From Candidatus Competibacteraceae bacterium (GTDB lineage: Bacteria > Pseudomonadota > Gammaproteobacteria > Competibacterales > Competibacteraceae), in contig SKOM01000019.1 in the NCBI GenBank assembly GCA_007120095.1, positions 1 to 12,641 on the forward strand: a stretch of DNA of 12,641 nucleotides, read 5' to 3'. The notes below the pieces were generated by a model, which did not search any database, was not told the origin of the DNA, and worked only from the letters and a program-made list of their open reading frames with translations. This document shows positions 1 through 6,544 of the stretch, piece after piece. Position 1 is the first letter of the stretch; the number at the start of each line of letters is the position of its first letter. A program made the translations under genes and the position numbers.

Positions 1-662
1 ATCTGGCGCAGAATCCAGCCCTGACGGAACCGTACCTGCTCCGATGGCCTATCGATCCGATAGTATACCGGAGCAGGCAAGACGGCTGCTAACAGGGCAG
101 CTTCGTTTGCCGTAAGTTCTCGTGCAGGCTTGTGGAAATAATGCTGGCTGGCAGCCTCCACACCGAATTGATGCCGACTGAATTGAGCAATATTGAGATA
201 AACTTCGAGAATACGCTGTTTCGGCCAAGTCGCTTCAATCAACAGCGTGAACCATGCCTCCAACAGTTTACGTGGCACGCTCCGCCCTGGCCATAAATAA
301 AGATTTTTCGCGACTTGCTGACTGATAGTACTGGCACCGCGCAACGGCCTGCCGACACGGTAGTCAGCTAAGGCTTGACGGATTTCACGGAGATCAAAAC
401 CCTTGTGGGTCGGAAAACGCTGATCCTCACCGGCCACCACCGCCAAGGCCATCAGCGGAGCGATGTCTTCATAGTGAACCCACTGATAGTCTGGCACAGC
501 GGATTCACTCACCCAATATTGCAGCATAAAACTGCTGGTCGGTGGAGGCACCCAGCGCCAGGGCAGCACTAACAACAGCGACAGCAGGACTCCGGCCAGA
601 ACCAATCCGCCTAGCCAGCGCAGCACCCAGCAGGTGGTGCGTCTCACAACACGATGCGGCAT
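1..662 (-). CDS. mtgA: Monofunctional biosynthetic peptidoglycan glycosyltransferase, 3' end cut by window edge
   Basis: Polymerises lipid II into glycan strands at the outer face of the inner membrane (family GT51, without a transpeptidase domain). I translated 220 codons from ATG 662 to the left edge. Residues about 13-34 form one hydrophobic N-terminal anchor, followed by the glycosyltransferase domain. Family motifs are present in order: EDQRFPTHKG (79-88, E79 the likely catalytic glutamate), GASTISQQ (109-116), RKLLE (131-135) and KQRILEVYLN (148-157). E. coli MtgA is 242 residues, so only about 20 C-terminal residues lie outside the window. An in-frame TAA shortly upstream makes ATG 662 the first possible start, but no good Shine-Dalgarno precedes it. 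It begins 34 bp after the small membrane-protein gene and may be read through from the crt operon. Function is sure from the motifs. Confidence 0.93.
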   Translation of the reverse strand, partial: MPHRVVRRTTCWVLRWLGGLVLAGVLLSLLLVLPWRWVPPPTSSFMLQYWVSESAVPDYQWVHYEDIAPLMALAVVAGEDQRFPTHKGFDLREIRQALADYRVGRPLRGASTISQQVAKNLYLWPGRSVPRKLLEAWFTLLIEATWPKQRILEVYLNIAQFSRHQFGVEAASQHYFHKPARELTANEAALLAAVLPAPVYYRIDRPSEQVRFRQGWILRQ

Positions 663-696
663 CAGATCAGTGCTAATCAGTTAACTGAACAATAGA

Positions 697-843
697 TTAT
701 TGTAGCGTATCGTCTTGATCCGTCTTAGTCGGTGACTTGCGTTGTTTGTCTCGGCGTAAGAAATACAGTTCTAAAGCCGCCCAACCCAGCAGAAGCACAG
801 CAATAACCAATAATTTCAGAGCCATAAAGGTTCCCATGGTCAT
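697..843 (-). CDS. Small single-pass membrane protein of unknown function (48 aa)
   Basis: I do not recognise this gene. It encodes 48 residues: a short N-terminus with three methionines (1, 3, 7), one hydrophobic helix at about residues 8-28 (LKLLVIAVLLLGWAAL core), then a basic stretch (RRDKQRK, 30-36) and an acidic, polar tail (TDQDD). The positive charges after the helix predict a cytoplasmic C-terminus. The start at ATG 843 is supported by a good Shine-Dalgarno, AGGTGA, ending 6 nt upstream. The gene begins 18 bp after the crtB stop and ends 34 bp before mtgA, so it is almost certainly cotranscribed with crtI-crtB. It could be a membrane partner of carotenoid synthesis or pigment-protein assembly, but that is inferred from position only. 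Confidence 0.72.
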   Translation of the reverse strand: MTMGTFMALKLLVIAVLLLGWAALELYFLRRDKQRKSPTKTDQDDTLQ

Positions 844-861
844 AGCAGGTCACCTGTTTAT

Positions 862-1962
862 TTAGCTAGCAACGCTGCGAGACATACGGCGCTGTGGGGA
901 AGATTGAAAATCCACGAGTTGTTGCTGACGCCGTTCCAGTCGCTCGAATAAATCAATCACTCCGACCAGGCGTTCTTCGATACGCCCTAACGGTCCAATC
1001 GACGGTAAGAACTCCGGTGCGGGGGTATTGATCACCGCTTGAACCAGAAAATCAGTCTCAGCCAGCGGCGGATCGGCAACTGGTCTTAGTGGCACGGGGG
1101 TAGCGGACAGCGCTCGCGATAGCATCACCGCTTTACGGTACATGGGCACGACGGCGCGGCGTGATACCGAGTTCAAGCCTTGACGCTCCAACTCGCGACC
1201 AATTTCGGCATAGAGGTATCGGGCGGCAAACATTCCCGGACGACACTGCAAAGGCAAACCGGCAATCCCGGTCGCCGCCCGCCGATAGAGGTCATCGGCT
1301 GCTGACAGCAAGCGCTGAATCACCGCACCGAGCGCCGGACTGAACACCGGCTGTGCCAGCCAGGCATCCGGATCAATTCCCGCCTCCCATAACCAGTCGG
1401 TGGGCAAGTACAAGCGCCCTGCACGGGCGTCTTCACCCACATCACGGGCGATATTGGTCAGTTGCATGGCCACACCCAGATCACAGGCTCGGGCTAATAA
1501 CTCCGGACTACGCACCCGCATTAGAACCGCCATCATCGCTCCTACTGAACCAGCAACTCGCGCCGAATAGGCGTATAGCCCTGAGAGATCCTGATAGCGT
1601 CGTCCGTTAGCGTCCCATTCAAAGCCTTCCAACAAAGCATCCGGCAGAGCACGCGGCACGGCGTGACGTTTGACGACGGCGGCAAAGGCACGATCTGCCG
1701 GAACAGGCAGCGGTTGTCCGCTATACGCTCGATCCAGGCGATCACGCAGTTGTTCCAGTGCGGTATGGCTATCACCGGCCAGATCGACGGCATCATCGGA
1801 CAAGCGGCAAAACGCATATAATGCCGAGGCTGGTTCGCCGATACAGCGGGGCAATAAGAAAGAAGCGGCAAAAAACGACCGCGAGCCGCCGCGTAAGGAT
1901 TCATGGCAAGCGGCAAGATCCGCCCGCGCATGGGTCATGGTTTCAACTAAGGGCATGGACAT
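862..1962 (-). CDS. crtB: 15-cis-phytoene synthase
   Basis: Condenses two geranylgeranyl diphosphates head to head, through prephytoene diphosphate, to phytoene, the first committed carotenoid step; a peripheral inner-membrane enzyme. From ATG 1962 it is 366 residues. Both aspartate-rich substrate and Mg2+ motifs of the squalene/phytoene synthase family are visible: DDAVD at 56-60 and DVGED at 174-178, the latter inside NIARDVGEDARAGRLYLP. The start is uncertain: ATG 1962 or 1956 overlaps the crtI stop (1943-1945), while ATG 1938 begins just after it. I chose 1962 because GGTGG lies shortly upstream and overlap suits translational coupling. The open frame extends to 2130 inside crtI, but that extension is a shadow. 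The protein ends in a basic, glutamine-rich tail. Second gene of a crtI-crtB operon. Confidence 0.93.
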   Translation of the reverse strand: MSMPLVETMTHARADLAACHESLRGGSRSFFAASFLLPRCIGEPASALYAFCRLSDDAVDLAGDSHTALEQLRDRLDRAYSGQPLPVPADRAFAAVVKRHAVPRALPDALLEGFEWDANGRRYQDLSGLYAYSARVAGSVGAMMAVLMRVRSPELLARACDLGVAMQLTNIARDVGEDARAGRLYLPTDWLWEAGIDPDAWLAQPVFSPALGAVIQRLLSAADDLYRRAATGIAGLPLQCRPGMFAARYLYAEIGRELERQGLNSVSRRAVVPMYRKAVMLSRALSATPVPLRPVADPPLAETDFLVQAVINTPAPEFLPSIGPLGRIEERLVGVIDLFERLERRQQQLVDFQSSPQRRMSRSVAS

Positions 1963-3472
1963 CAGGCACCACCGAGTCAAGAATCCGAGCTGAGGACAGC
2001 ACACCGGGTAAGCCGGCACCGGGATGAGTCCCGGCACCCACGATATACAGACGATTAATATCTTCGCTGCGATTATGGGGACGGAACCAGGCACTCTGGG
2101 TGAGAATCGGTTCCAGCCCAAACGCCGCACCCTTCACAGAGAGCAGGCGCTGGTGAAAATCATCCGGCGTGGTCAGCCGGGACGTCACAATTTGATTGTT
2201 GAGATCCGGCAATAGCGTATCGCTGAGATGTTGTGCAATGCGTTGCCGGTACAACTCAGCCTGCGTGCTCCAGTCAATGCCGCTGTCAAGATGGGGCACC
2301 GGGGATAACACATAAAACGTATCACAACCTGGCGGTGCCAAGGAGGGATCGGTCGCAGTAGGCCGATGTAAATATAAGCTAAAGTCCTCGGCCAACACCT
2401 TGCGGGTGAAAATATCCGTGATCAGTTCACGGTAGCGCGGTCCGAGCATAATCGTGTGATGGAATACATCGGGGTATTGACGGCGGGTACCGAAATACCA
2501 GACAAATAAACTCATGGAATAACGGGCTTTGTTCAGGCGTTTGTCCGTCCAGCGTCGCCGGACGCTTGCAGGAACAAGGTGGCGATACGTCCAGGCTGAA
2601 TCGGCATTGGATACGACGACATCGGCGGCAATAGTCTCGCCGTTGACCAATTCGACGCCGGTGGCTGTCTGCCCATCGACGGTAATCATTTTGACTTCGC
2701 TATGATAGCGAATGTGATTGCCTTGGCCCTCAATCAGACCGACCATGCCTTTGACTAATTGCCCGGTACCACCCATGGCAAAATGCACGCCCCAGCGCTG
2801 TTCCAGAAAAGAAATCAGGCAATACACTGAGGTAGTCGTAAAGGGATTGCCACCGACCAGTAGCGGGTGAAAACTTAAGACCATCCGCAAGCGTTCGTCT
2901 TTGACATATTTGGCCACCATACCGTAAACGCTGCGAAAGCTTTGCAAACGCAGCAAATCGGGTGCCACTTTCAGCATGTTGGTAAACGAACTAAAACACA
3001 CATCGCCGAGCTGCTCAAAACCGATGCGGTAGGTCTCTTCGCTGAGCTGCATAAAGCGCTCATAGCCTTCGAGATCATCAGGGGCTAAACGGGCAATCTC
3101 TGCGCGCATGGCCTCGTGATCACCGCTGTAATCGAAGTGCTCGCCATCGTTAAAGCGAATTCGATAAAACGGCTCCATAGCCCGCAGTTCGATGTCATCC
3201 GCTAACTGACGACCGCATAACTGCCAGAGTTCTTCCAATAAGAATGGAGCGGTGATAATCGTCGGGCCGGCATCAAAAATAAAACCGTCTTGATGATGGA
3301 CGTAGGCCCGACCACCGGGGGCATCCAATTGTTCTAATACGGTCACCCGATAGCCGCGAGCGCCTAAGCGTATGGCGGCTGCCAGGCCGCCAAAACCGCT
3401 GCCGATGACTACGGCGTGAGGTTTCGATTCGATCGAGGTATTTAATACGGAAGAGGGAAGTGCCGCTGTCAA
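1943..3472 (-). CDS. crtI: Phytoene desaturase (CrtI type)
   Basis: FAD-dependent desaturase introducing successive double bases' equivalent double bonds into phytoene, giving neurosporene or lycopene for spirilloxanthin- or okenone-type carotenoids; the number of steps cannot be read from sequence. The protein is 509 residues, normal for CrtI. The N-terminal FAD-binding fold is at about residues 20-54 (GSGFGGLAAAIRLGARGYR, then VLEQLDAPGGRA). The CrtI C-terminal signature lies near 480-500 (VGAGTHPGAGLPGVL). The start must be TTG 3472: no ATG, GTG or other TTG occurs in frame before the FAD motif, and TGA lies upstream in frame. The likely regulator sites at 3467-3484 and 3492-3509 cover this start region. 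It lies 80 bp after bchO and overlaps the crtB start, so it heads, or belongs to, a pigment operon. Confidence 0.95.
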   Translation of the reverse strand: MTAALPSSVLNTSIESKPHAVVIGSGFGGLAAAIRLGARGYRVTVLEQLDAPGGRAYVHHQDGFIFDAGPTIITAPFLLEELWQLCGRQLADDIELRAMEPFYRIRFNDGEHFDYSGDHEAMRAEIARLAPDDLEGYERFMQLSEETYRIGFEQLGDVCFSSFTNMLKVAPDLLRLQSFRSVYGMVAKYVKDERLRMVLSFHPLLVGGNPFTTTSVYCLISFLEQRWGVHFAMGGTGQLVKGMVGLIEGQGNHIRYHSEVKMITVDGQTATGVELVNGETIAADVVVSNADSAWTYRHLVPASVRRRWTDKRLNKARYSMSLFVWYFGTRRQYPDVFHHTIMLGPRYRELITDIFTRKVLAEDFSLYLHRPTATDPSLAPPGCDTFYVLSPVPHLDSGIDWSTQAELYRQRIAQHLSDTLLPDLNNQIVTSRLTTPDDFHQRLLSVKGAAFGLEPILTQSAWFRPHNRSEDINRLYIVGAGTHPGAGLPGVLSSARILDSVVPDVHALS

Positions 3473-3484
3473 CTTATTATGACC
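3467..3484. promoter_or_regulatory. Second, imperfect CrtJ/PpsR-like site at the crtI start
   Basis: TGTCAACTTATTATGACC has the form TGT-N12-ACC, one base from the CrtJ/PpsR consensus TGT-N12-ACA. It matches the neighbouring site at 3492-3509 at 14 of 18 positions, in the same orientation, with 7 bp between them. It overlaps the crtI TTG codon (3470-3472). The sequence match is direct; binding is inferred. Confidence 0.5.
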
Positions 3485-3491
3485 CTGTAAG

Positions 3492-3509
3492 TGTCAACAT
3501 TTGATGACA
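3492..3509. promoter_or_regulatory. CrtJ/PpsR-type operator upstream of crtI
   Basis: TGTCAACATTTGATGACA is an exact TGT-N12-ACA, the recognition pattern of CrtJ/PpsR, the redox-sensing repressor of bacteriochlorophyll and carotenoid genes in purple bacteria; its outer arms TGTCA and TGACA are perfectly inverted. It lies 20 bp upstream of the crtI start, in the 80-bp bchO-crtI gap. Location in front of a carotenoid gene of a phototroph makes this a strong candidate. I did not find a convincing sigma70 promoter around it. Confidence 0.65.
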
Positions 3510-3552
3510 TCTTAACAGGATCATGCTGCAACGACCAGTGTTTAACTCATCT

Positions 3553-4416
3553 TTAACAGCATTTGAACACGATATCCGCTACAGTGCCCGGCTGTTCTTC
3601 ATGGGCAAGATGCCCCACACCACGCAATAGCACTAACCGAGCGCTGGGTAGTAAGGCGCGAATCCGCAACGCCTCATCCGGTGATAAAGTGCGATCGTTG
3701 CGCGCTACAACCAGCGTTACGGGTACCGATAAATGCGGTAGATCGCGTTGCAAAGGCCGTAAATCCCAGTTGGCCATCATCCTTAAAGCCCCAGCGACAT
3801 GCGTAGGATTACCGACCAGACGGGCATACAGCGTTTGACCCTGCTCATCGAGATTGGAGCCCGTGCTGTCGATCAGACGCCGCAACGCCATCTTATCACC
3901 GGCTCGCCAGGCAAACAACCAGGGTACCAAGGGATTGAGTACCAGCAAACGCGCCACAGGCAAAAAAACCTGCCCTGGCAGGCCACGCAGCGGCAATAAG
4001 GCACCGTTCAGACTGACCAGGCATCGCGGCTTCAGCAGCCCATCTAAACACATACGTGCCAGCAAAGCGGCTCCGGCGGAATGACCAACGACCCCACAGG
4101 GTTCAATGGCCAGCACGTCCAGCAGACGGCGCAGCGCCCGAGCCATACCGGGTAACGAAGCGCCACCAGTAGCGGGTGCACCGGTAAACCCATGGCCAGG
4201 CAAATCAGGAGCCACCACGGTAAAGCGCTTGGACAGTAACGGCGCTAAACCGCGCCAAGAATGATTGGCGGCACCGGTGCCGTGCACCAGCAAGACAGCC
4301 GGACCGTCACCCATGAGCTGTACATGCCAGCGGATACCGGCTGCGGTAACAAAACGACTGGCGTTGTGATGCGGCCAGTCGTGACCGTCGTACGTCCAGT
4401 CAAGAGGTGCAGCCAT
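3553..4416 (-). CDS. bchO: BchO, magnesium-chelatase accessory alpha/beta hydrolase
   Basis: An alpha/beta-hydrolase-fold protein required with, or assisting, the BchHDI magnesium chelatase in bacteriochlorophyll synthesis; its exact reaction is unsettled. The protein is 287 residues, typical of BchO. Visible features include the family's N-terminal block (LDWTYDGHDWPHHNASRF, 5-22), the oxyanion-side HGTG (45-48), DLPGHGF (71-77) and the nucleophile elbow GHSAG with S113. The other triad members are D241 (ARNDRTLSPDE) and H269 (GVGHLAHEE). The stretches SLNGALLPL, NPLVPWLFAWRA and ALRMMANWDL are BchO-like, which distinguishes it from generic hydrolases. It lies 60 bp after gltA and 80 bp before crtI. 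In many phototrophs bchO sits beside bchI and bchD; here neither is within the window. A perfect 8-bp hairpin just upstream includes its Shine-Dalgarno. Confidence 0.92.
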   Translation of the reverse strand: MAAPLDWTYDGHDWPHHNASRFVTAAGIRWHVQLMGDGPAVLLVHGTGAANHSWRGLAPLLSKRFTVVAPDLPGHGFTGAPATGGASLPGMARALRRLLDVLAIEPCGVVGHSAGAALLARMCLDGLLKPRCLVSLNGALLPLRGLPGQVFLPVARLLVLNPLVPWLFAWRAGDKMALRRLIDSTGSNLDEQGQTLYARLVGNPTHVAGALRMMANWDLRPLQRDLPHLSVPVTLVVARNDRTLSPDEALRIRALLPSARLVLLRGVGHLAHEEQPGTVADIVFKCC

Positions 4417-4422
4417 GCCTAT

Positions 4423-4449
4423 TCCCCCTCACACTCACACAGAGGGGGA
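4423..4449 (-). terminator. GC-rich hairpin between gltA and bchO, covering the bchO ribosome binding site
   Basis: On the transcribed strand TCCCCCTC (4449-4442) pairs perfectly with GAGGGGGA (4430-4423) across an 11-nt loop. It follows the gltA stop by 27 nt, so it could terminate or stabilise gltA mRNA, but no U-tract follows, which argues against an ordinary intrinsic terminator. The 3' arm contains GAGG, the only Shine-Dalgarno candidate for bchO, 10 nt before its ATG. The structure could therefore gate bchO translation on read-through transcripts. Confidence 0.5.
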
Positions 4450-4476
4450 GTGCATATAACAGCCGCTTCCTGCGTT

Positions 4477-5769
4477 TCAACGATCCGCTAAATCAGGCAC
4501 ATCGCGTTGTGCTTCGCCGACGTACAACTGACGCGGACGGCCAATTTTAAGCTCAGGATCTTCAATCATTTCTTTCCAATGGCTGATCCAGCCGACCGTG
4601 CGCGCTACCGCAAACATCACAGTAAACATATTGATGGGAATGCCCAGCGCTTTATAGATGATACCCGAATAGAAATCCACATTAGGATAAAGCTTGCGCT
4701 CGATGAAGAACTCATCGCTTAAGGCAATCTCTTCCAGTTTCATCGCCAGTTCGAGGTGAGGATCATCGCCATATTTAGCCAACACATCATGACAGACCTG
4801 CTTAATCAATTTAGCCCGCGGATCATAGTTGCGATACACCCGGTGTCCAAAGCCCATCAGCCGGAAAGGATCGTTCTTGTCTTTGGCTTTAGCGATATAC
4901 GTATCGATATTCGATACATCACCAATCTGCGCCAACATCTTGAGCACCGCTTCGTTAGCCCCGCCATGCGCCGGCCCCCACAAAGACGCTACTCCAGCAG
5001 CTATAGCCGCATAGGGGTTAGCTCCAGAAGAACCGGCTAGACGGACGGTCGACGTCGATGCGTTTTGTTCGTGATCCGCATGTAAAATAAACAAAACATC
5101 CAACGCCTTTTCGGCGACAGGATCGACTTGATATGGCTCACAAGGCACGGCAAACATCATATGCAATAGATTGCCGCAGTAACTGAGATGATTTTGTGGA
5201 AAAACAAAAGGCTGGCCAGTATTGTGTTTATAACAGGCCGCAGCAATCGTAGGAATTTTTGCAATCAATCGGTGTGAAGTAATGCGTCGATGTTCTGGAT
5301 TGTAGATATCAAGATTATCGTGATAGAAAGCCGATAATGAACCCACAATCCCAGTCATCATCGCCATAGGGTGAGCGTCGTAGTTGAAGCCGCGGATCAG
5401 ATTGTACCGCAGGTTCTCACGCATCATGTTGTGATGCCCGATAATGTATTGAAACTCGTTAAGTTCTTGTTCAGTCGGCAAACGTCCATTGAATAACAAA
5501 TAAGCCACTTCCAAGAAACAACACTTAGAAGCCAGTTGCTCAATGGGATAACCCCGGTAGTAAAGTTGCCCCTGCTCACCATCTAAGAAGGTGATTGTGC
5601 TTTTACAGCTTGCGGTGGAAACGAAGCCAGGATCATAAGTGAAATAGCCAAACTCCTTATTTAATTTACCAATATCAACTACCGGATTACCGTGGGTCGG
5701 TTCCATAACTGGTAATTCGATGGATTTACCCGAAGTGTTATCGGTCAGCGTTACGGTTTTGTTCGCCAT
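4477..5769 (-). CDS. gltA: Citrate synthase (type II, GltA)
   Basis: Condenses acetyl-CoA and oxaloacetate to citrate, the entry to the TCA cycle, in the cytoplasm. At 430 residues it matches E. coli GltA (427). Catalytic residues are recognisable: H268 in WGPAHGGANEA, H309 in GFGHRVYRNYDPR and D365 in NVDFYSG. The block HADHEQNASTSTVRLAGSS (230-248) is also diagnostic, and the N-terminal extension (1-50) is that of hexameric, NADH-inhibited type II enzymes. The start at ATG 5769 has a strong Shine-Dalgarno (GAGGAGG, 7 nt upstream). The gene has its own 177-bp upstream region with a terminator of the preceding gene on the far side and a 10-bp inverted repeat, so it is probably regulated separately. 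No truncation or odd residue was seen. Confidence 0.97.
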   Translation of the reverse strand: MANKTVTLTDNTSGKSIELPVMEPTHGNPVVDIGKLNKEFGYFTYDPGFVSTASCKSTITFLDGEQGQLYYRGYPIEQLASKCCFLEVAYLLFNGRLPTEQELNEFQYIIGHHNMMRENLRYNLIRGFNYDAHPMAMMTGIVGSLSAFYHDNLDIYNPEHRRITSHRLIAKIPTIAAACYKHNTGQPFVFPQNHLSYCGNLLHMMFAVPCEPYQVDPVAEKALDVLFILHADHEQNASTSTVRLAGSSGANPYAAIAAGVASLWGPAHGGANEAVLKMLAQIGDVSNIDTYIAKAKDKNDPFRLMGFGHRVYRNYDPRAKLIKQVCHDVLAKYGDDPHLELAMKLEEIALSDEFFIERKLYPNVDFYSGIIYKALGIPINMFTVMFAVARTVGWISHWKEMIEDPELKIGRPRQLYVGEAQRDVPDLADR

Positions 5770-5808
5770 GCGGCAGCCTCCTCAATTGGCTATGTCGTTG
5801 GGACGAAT

Positions 5809-5818
5809 TGTGTCCACA
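5809..5818. promoter_or_regulatory. Palindromic element, proximal copy, upstream of gltA
   Basis: TGTGTCCACA, itself a TGTG-N2-CACA palindrome, is repeated in exact reverse complement at 5885-5894. It lies 40 bp upstream of the gltA start. Paired copies around an AT-rich stretch look like operators for a dimeric regulator. The regulator is unknown. Confidence 0.4.
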
Positions 5819-5857
5819 CTTCTCCTTGAGCGCTCCTCCGCAACTGATTTTTTAGTA

Positions 5858-5873
5858 GTAATTACATTATTAC
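5858..5873. repeat. AT-rich short inverted repeat in the gltA upstream region
   Basis: GTAAT (5858-5862) is inverted as ATTAC (5869-5873) around six bases, within the most AT-rich part of the gap and midway between the two TGTGnnCACA palindromes. It is a plausible location for promoter melting or a further operator; no sigma70 pair fits it well. Confidence 0.3.
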
Positions 5874-5884
5874 ATCAAAACCAA

Positions 5885-5894
5885 TGTGGACACA
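5885..5894. promoter_or_regulatory. Palindromic element, distal copy, upstream of gltA
   Basis: TGTGGACACA is the exact reverse complement of the proximal copy at 5809-5818, separated from it by 66 bp. It directly abuts the T-tract of the rpmE2 terminator, so it lies at the very beginning of the gltA regulatory region. Confidence 0.4.
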
Positions 5895-5895
5895 G

Positions 5896-5924
5896 AAAAA
5901 AAAAGACACCCACAAGGTGCCTTT
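5896..5924 (-). terminator. Intrinsic terminator of rpmE2
   Basis: On the transcribed strand AAAGGCACC pairs with GGTGTCTTT (9 bp, one G·U) across a 5-nt loop. The run of nine T includes the three that close the stem. It starts 22 nt after the rpmE2 stop and separates rpmE2 from gltA. Confidence 0.85.
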
Positions 5925-5946
5925 GCTGAAGACGATCTAGCGATAC

Positions 5947-6192
5947 TCAGGATAACCCGTACTTACGCCGGAAGCGATCCACTCGCCCTGCGGTATCGAC
6001 GATATTTTGCTTACCAGTGTAAAACGGGTGCGATTGGCTGGATACCTCAATTTTCACCAGTGGATACTCATTGCCGTCTTCCCAGCTAATGGTTTCTTTA
6101 GTTTTAATAGTTGAACGGGTCAGGAACTTGAAATCACTGGAAATGTCCTGGAAAACCACAGCCCTGTACTCAGGGTGTATCGCTTTTTTCAT
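5947..6192 (-). CDS. rpmE2: 50S ribosomal protein L31, type B (zinc-independent)
   Basis: Component of the large ribosomal subunit at the inter-subunit bridge. The 81-residue sequence follows type B L31 closely: MKKAIHPEYRAVVFQD at the start, SSQSHPFYTGKQ at 52-63 and VDRFRRKYG at the end. It has no cysteine at all, so the CxxC zinc ribbon of type A L31 (RpmE) is absent. In many bacteria the type B paralogue replaces the zinc-binding form under zinc limitation and is controlled by Zur, but I see no convincing Zur box here and cannot tell whether a type A copy exists elsewhere. The start ATG 6192 has Shine-Dalgarno AGGA, 7 nt upstream. The leader also carries AACCGGATGT, shared with csrA. It lies 72 bp after tRNA-Arg and ends in a clear intrinsic terminator. 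Confidence 0.95.
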   Translation of the reverse strand: MKKAIHPEYRAVVFQDISSDFKFLTRSTIKTKETISWEDGNEYPLVKIEVSSQSHPFYTGKQNIVDTAGRVDRFRRKYGLS

Positions 6193-6204
6193 GCTTCAAT
6201 CCTA

Positions 6205-6214
6205 ACATCCGGTT
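6205..6214 (-). promoter_or_regulatory. Same 10-mer (possible CsrA site) in the rpmE2 leader
   Basis: AACCGGATGT occurs identically to the csrA leader copy at 6819-6828, 12 nt upstream of the rpmE2 ATG, and is followed at once by TAGGATT, whose GGA is the Shine-Dalgarno. Whether CsrA binds is untested. Confidence 0.3.
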
Positions 6215-6264
6215 CGTTCAGGCGATGCACACACGGCAACCCGAACACAATTAACACTTAAGAT

Positions 6265-6341
6265 TGGCGCGCCCGGAAGGATTCGAACCTCCGACCGCCT
6301 GGTTCGTAGCCAGGTACTCTATCCAACTGAGCTACGGGCGC
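6265..6341 (-). tRNA. tRNA-Arg (anticodon ACG)
   Basis: Folds as a 77-nt cloverleaf: acceptor GCGCCCG/CGGGCGC, D-arm with AGCTCAGTTGGATAGAG, anticodon stem CCTGG/CCAGG around loop CTACGAA (anticodon ACG, read as ICG, for CGU, CGC and CGA), T-loop TTCGAAT, discriminator G and an encoded CCA. In E. coli the argVYZQ genes with the same anticodon sit next to serV after csrA, so the synteny is conserved. It has its own strong promoter. Confidence 0.97.
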
Positions 6342-6356
6342 CTACTAGAGATACGG

Positions 6357-6385
6357 ATTATGCGTACTGGGATAGTGGATGTCAA
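6357..6385 (-). promoter_or_regulatory. Sigma70-type promoter of tRNA-Arg
   Basis: A perfect -35 box TTGACA (6385-6380) and a -10 box CATAAT (6362-6357, five of six consensus) are separated by exactly 17 bp. The -10 ends 15 bp before the tRNA 5' end. This is the best promoter match in the window; transcription may continue into rpmE2. Confidence 0.8.
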
Positions 6386-6419
6386 ATGCCTTAACATCGA
6401 CTATTTTAGATGCGTTGAA

Positions 6420-6512
6420 TGGCGGAGAGAGAGGGATTCGAACCCTCGATGGAGCTACAAACCCCATACTCCCTTAGCAGGGGAGCGCCTTCAGCCGCTC
6501 GGCCATCTCTCC
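6420..6512 (-). tRNA. tRNA-Ser (anticodon GCU)
   Basis: Folds as a 93-nt class II tRNA with the long variable arm expected of serine: 5' end GGAGAGATGGCCGAG, anticodon stem CTCCC/GGGAG around loop CTGCTAA (anticodon GCU, for AGC and AGU), a T-loop TTCGAAT, discriminator G and encoded CCA. Its position between csrA and tRNA-Arg matches serV in E. coli. Confidence 0.97.
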
Positions 6513-6544
6513 GAAAAATTCATTCGCCTCACGCGTAACTGCCT

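Noticed and set aside
1542..1931. Minus-strand 129-aa frame
   Set aside because: It is a shifted frame inside crtB; residue composition resembles no known family and the crtB frame holds both catalytic motifs.
1963..2130. 56-codon 5' extension of the crtB open frame
   Set aside because: It lies wholly within the crtI C-terminal coding sequence, and the extra residues do not resemble phytoene synthase; the conserved domain starts after it.
5787..5816. Nine-residue leader peptide starting GTG upstream of gltA
   Set aside because: A GTG follows AAGGAG, but only two bases separate them, too close for good initiation, and the peptide shows no regulatory codon run.
6193..6264. Zur box upstream of rpmE2
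   Set aside because: Expected because type B L31 is often zinc-regulated, but I found no AT-rich palindrome resembling the gammaproteobacterial Zur site.
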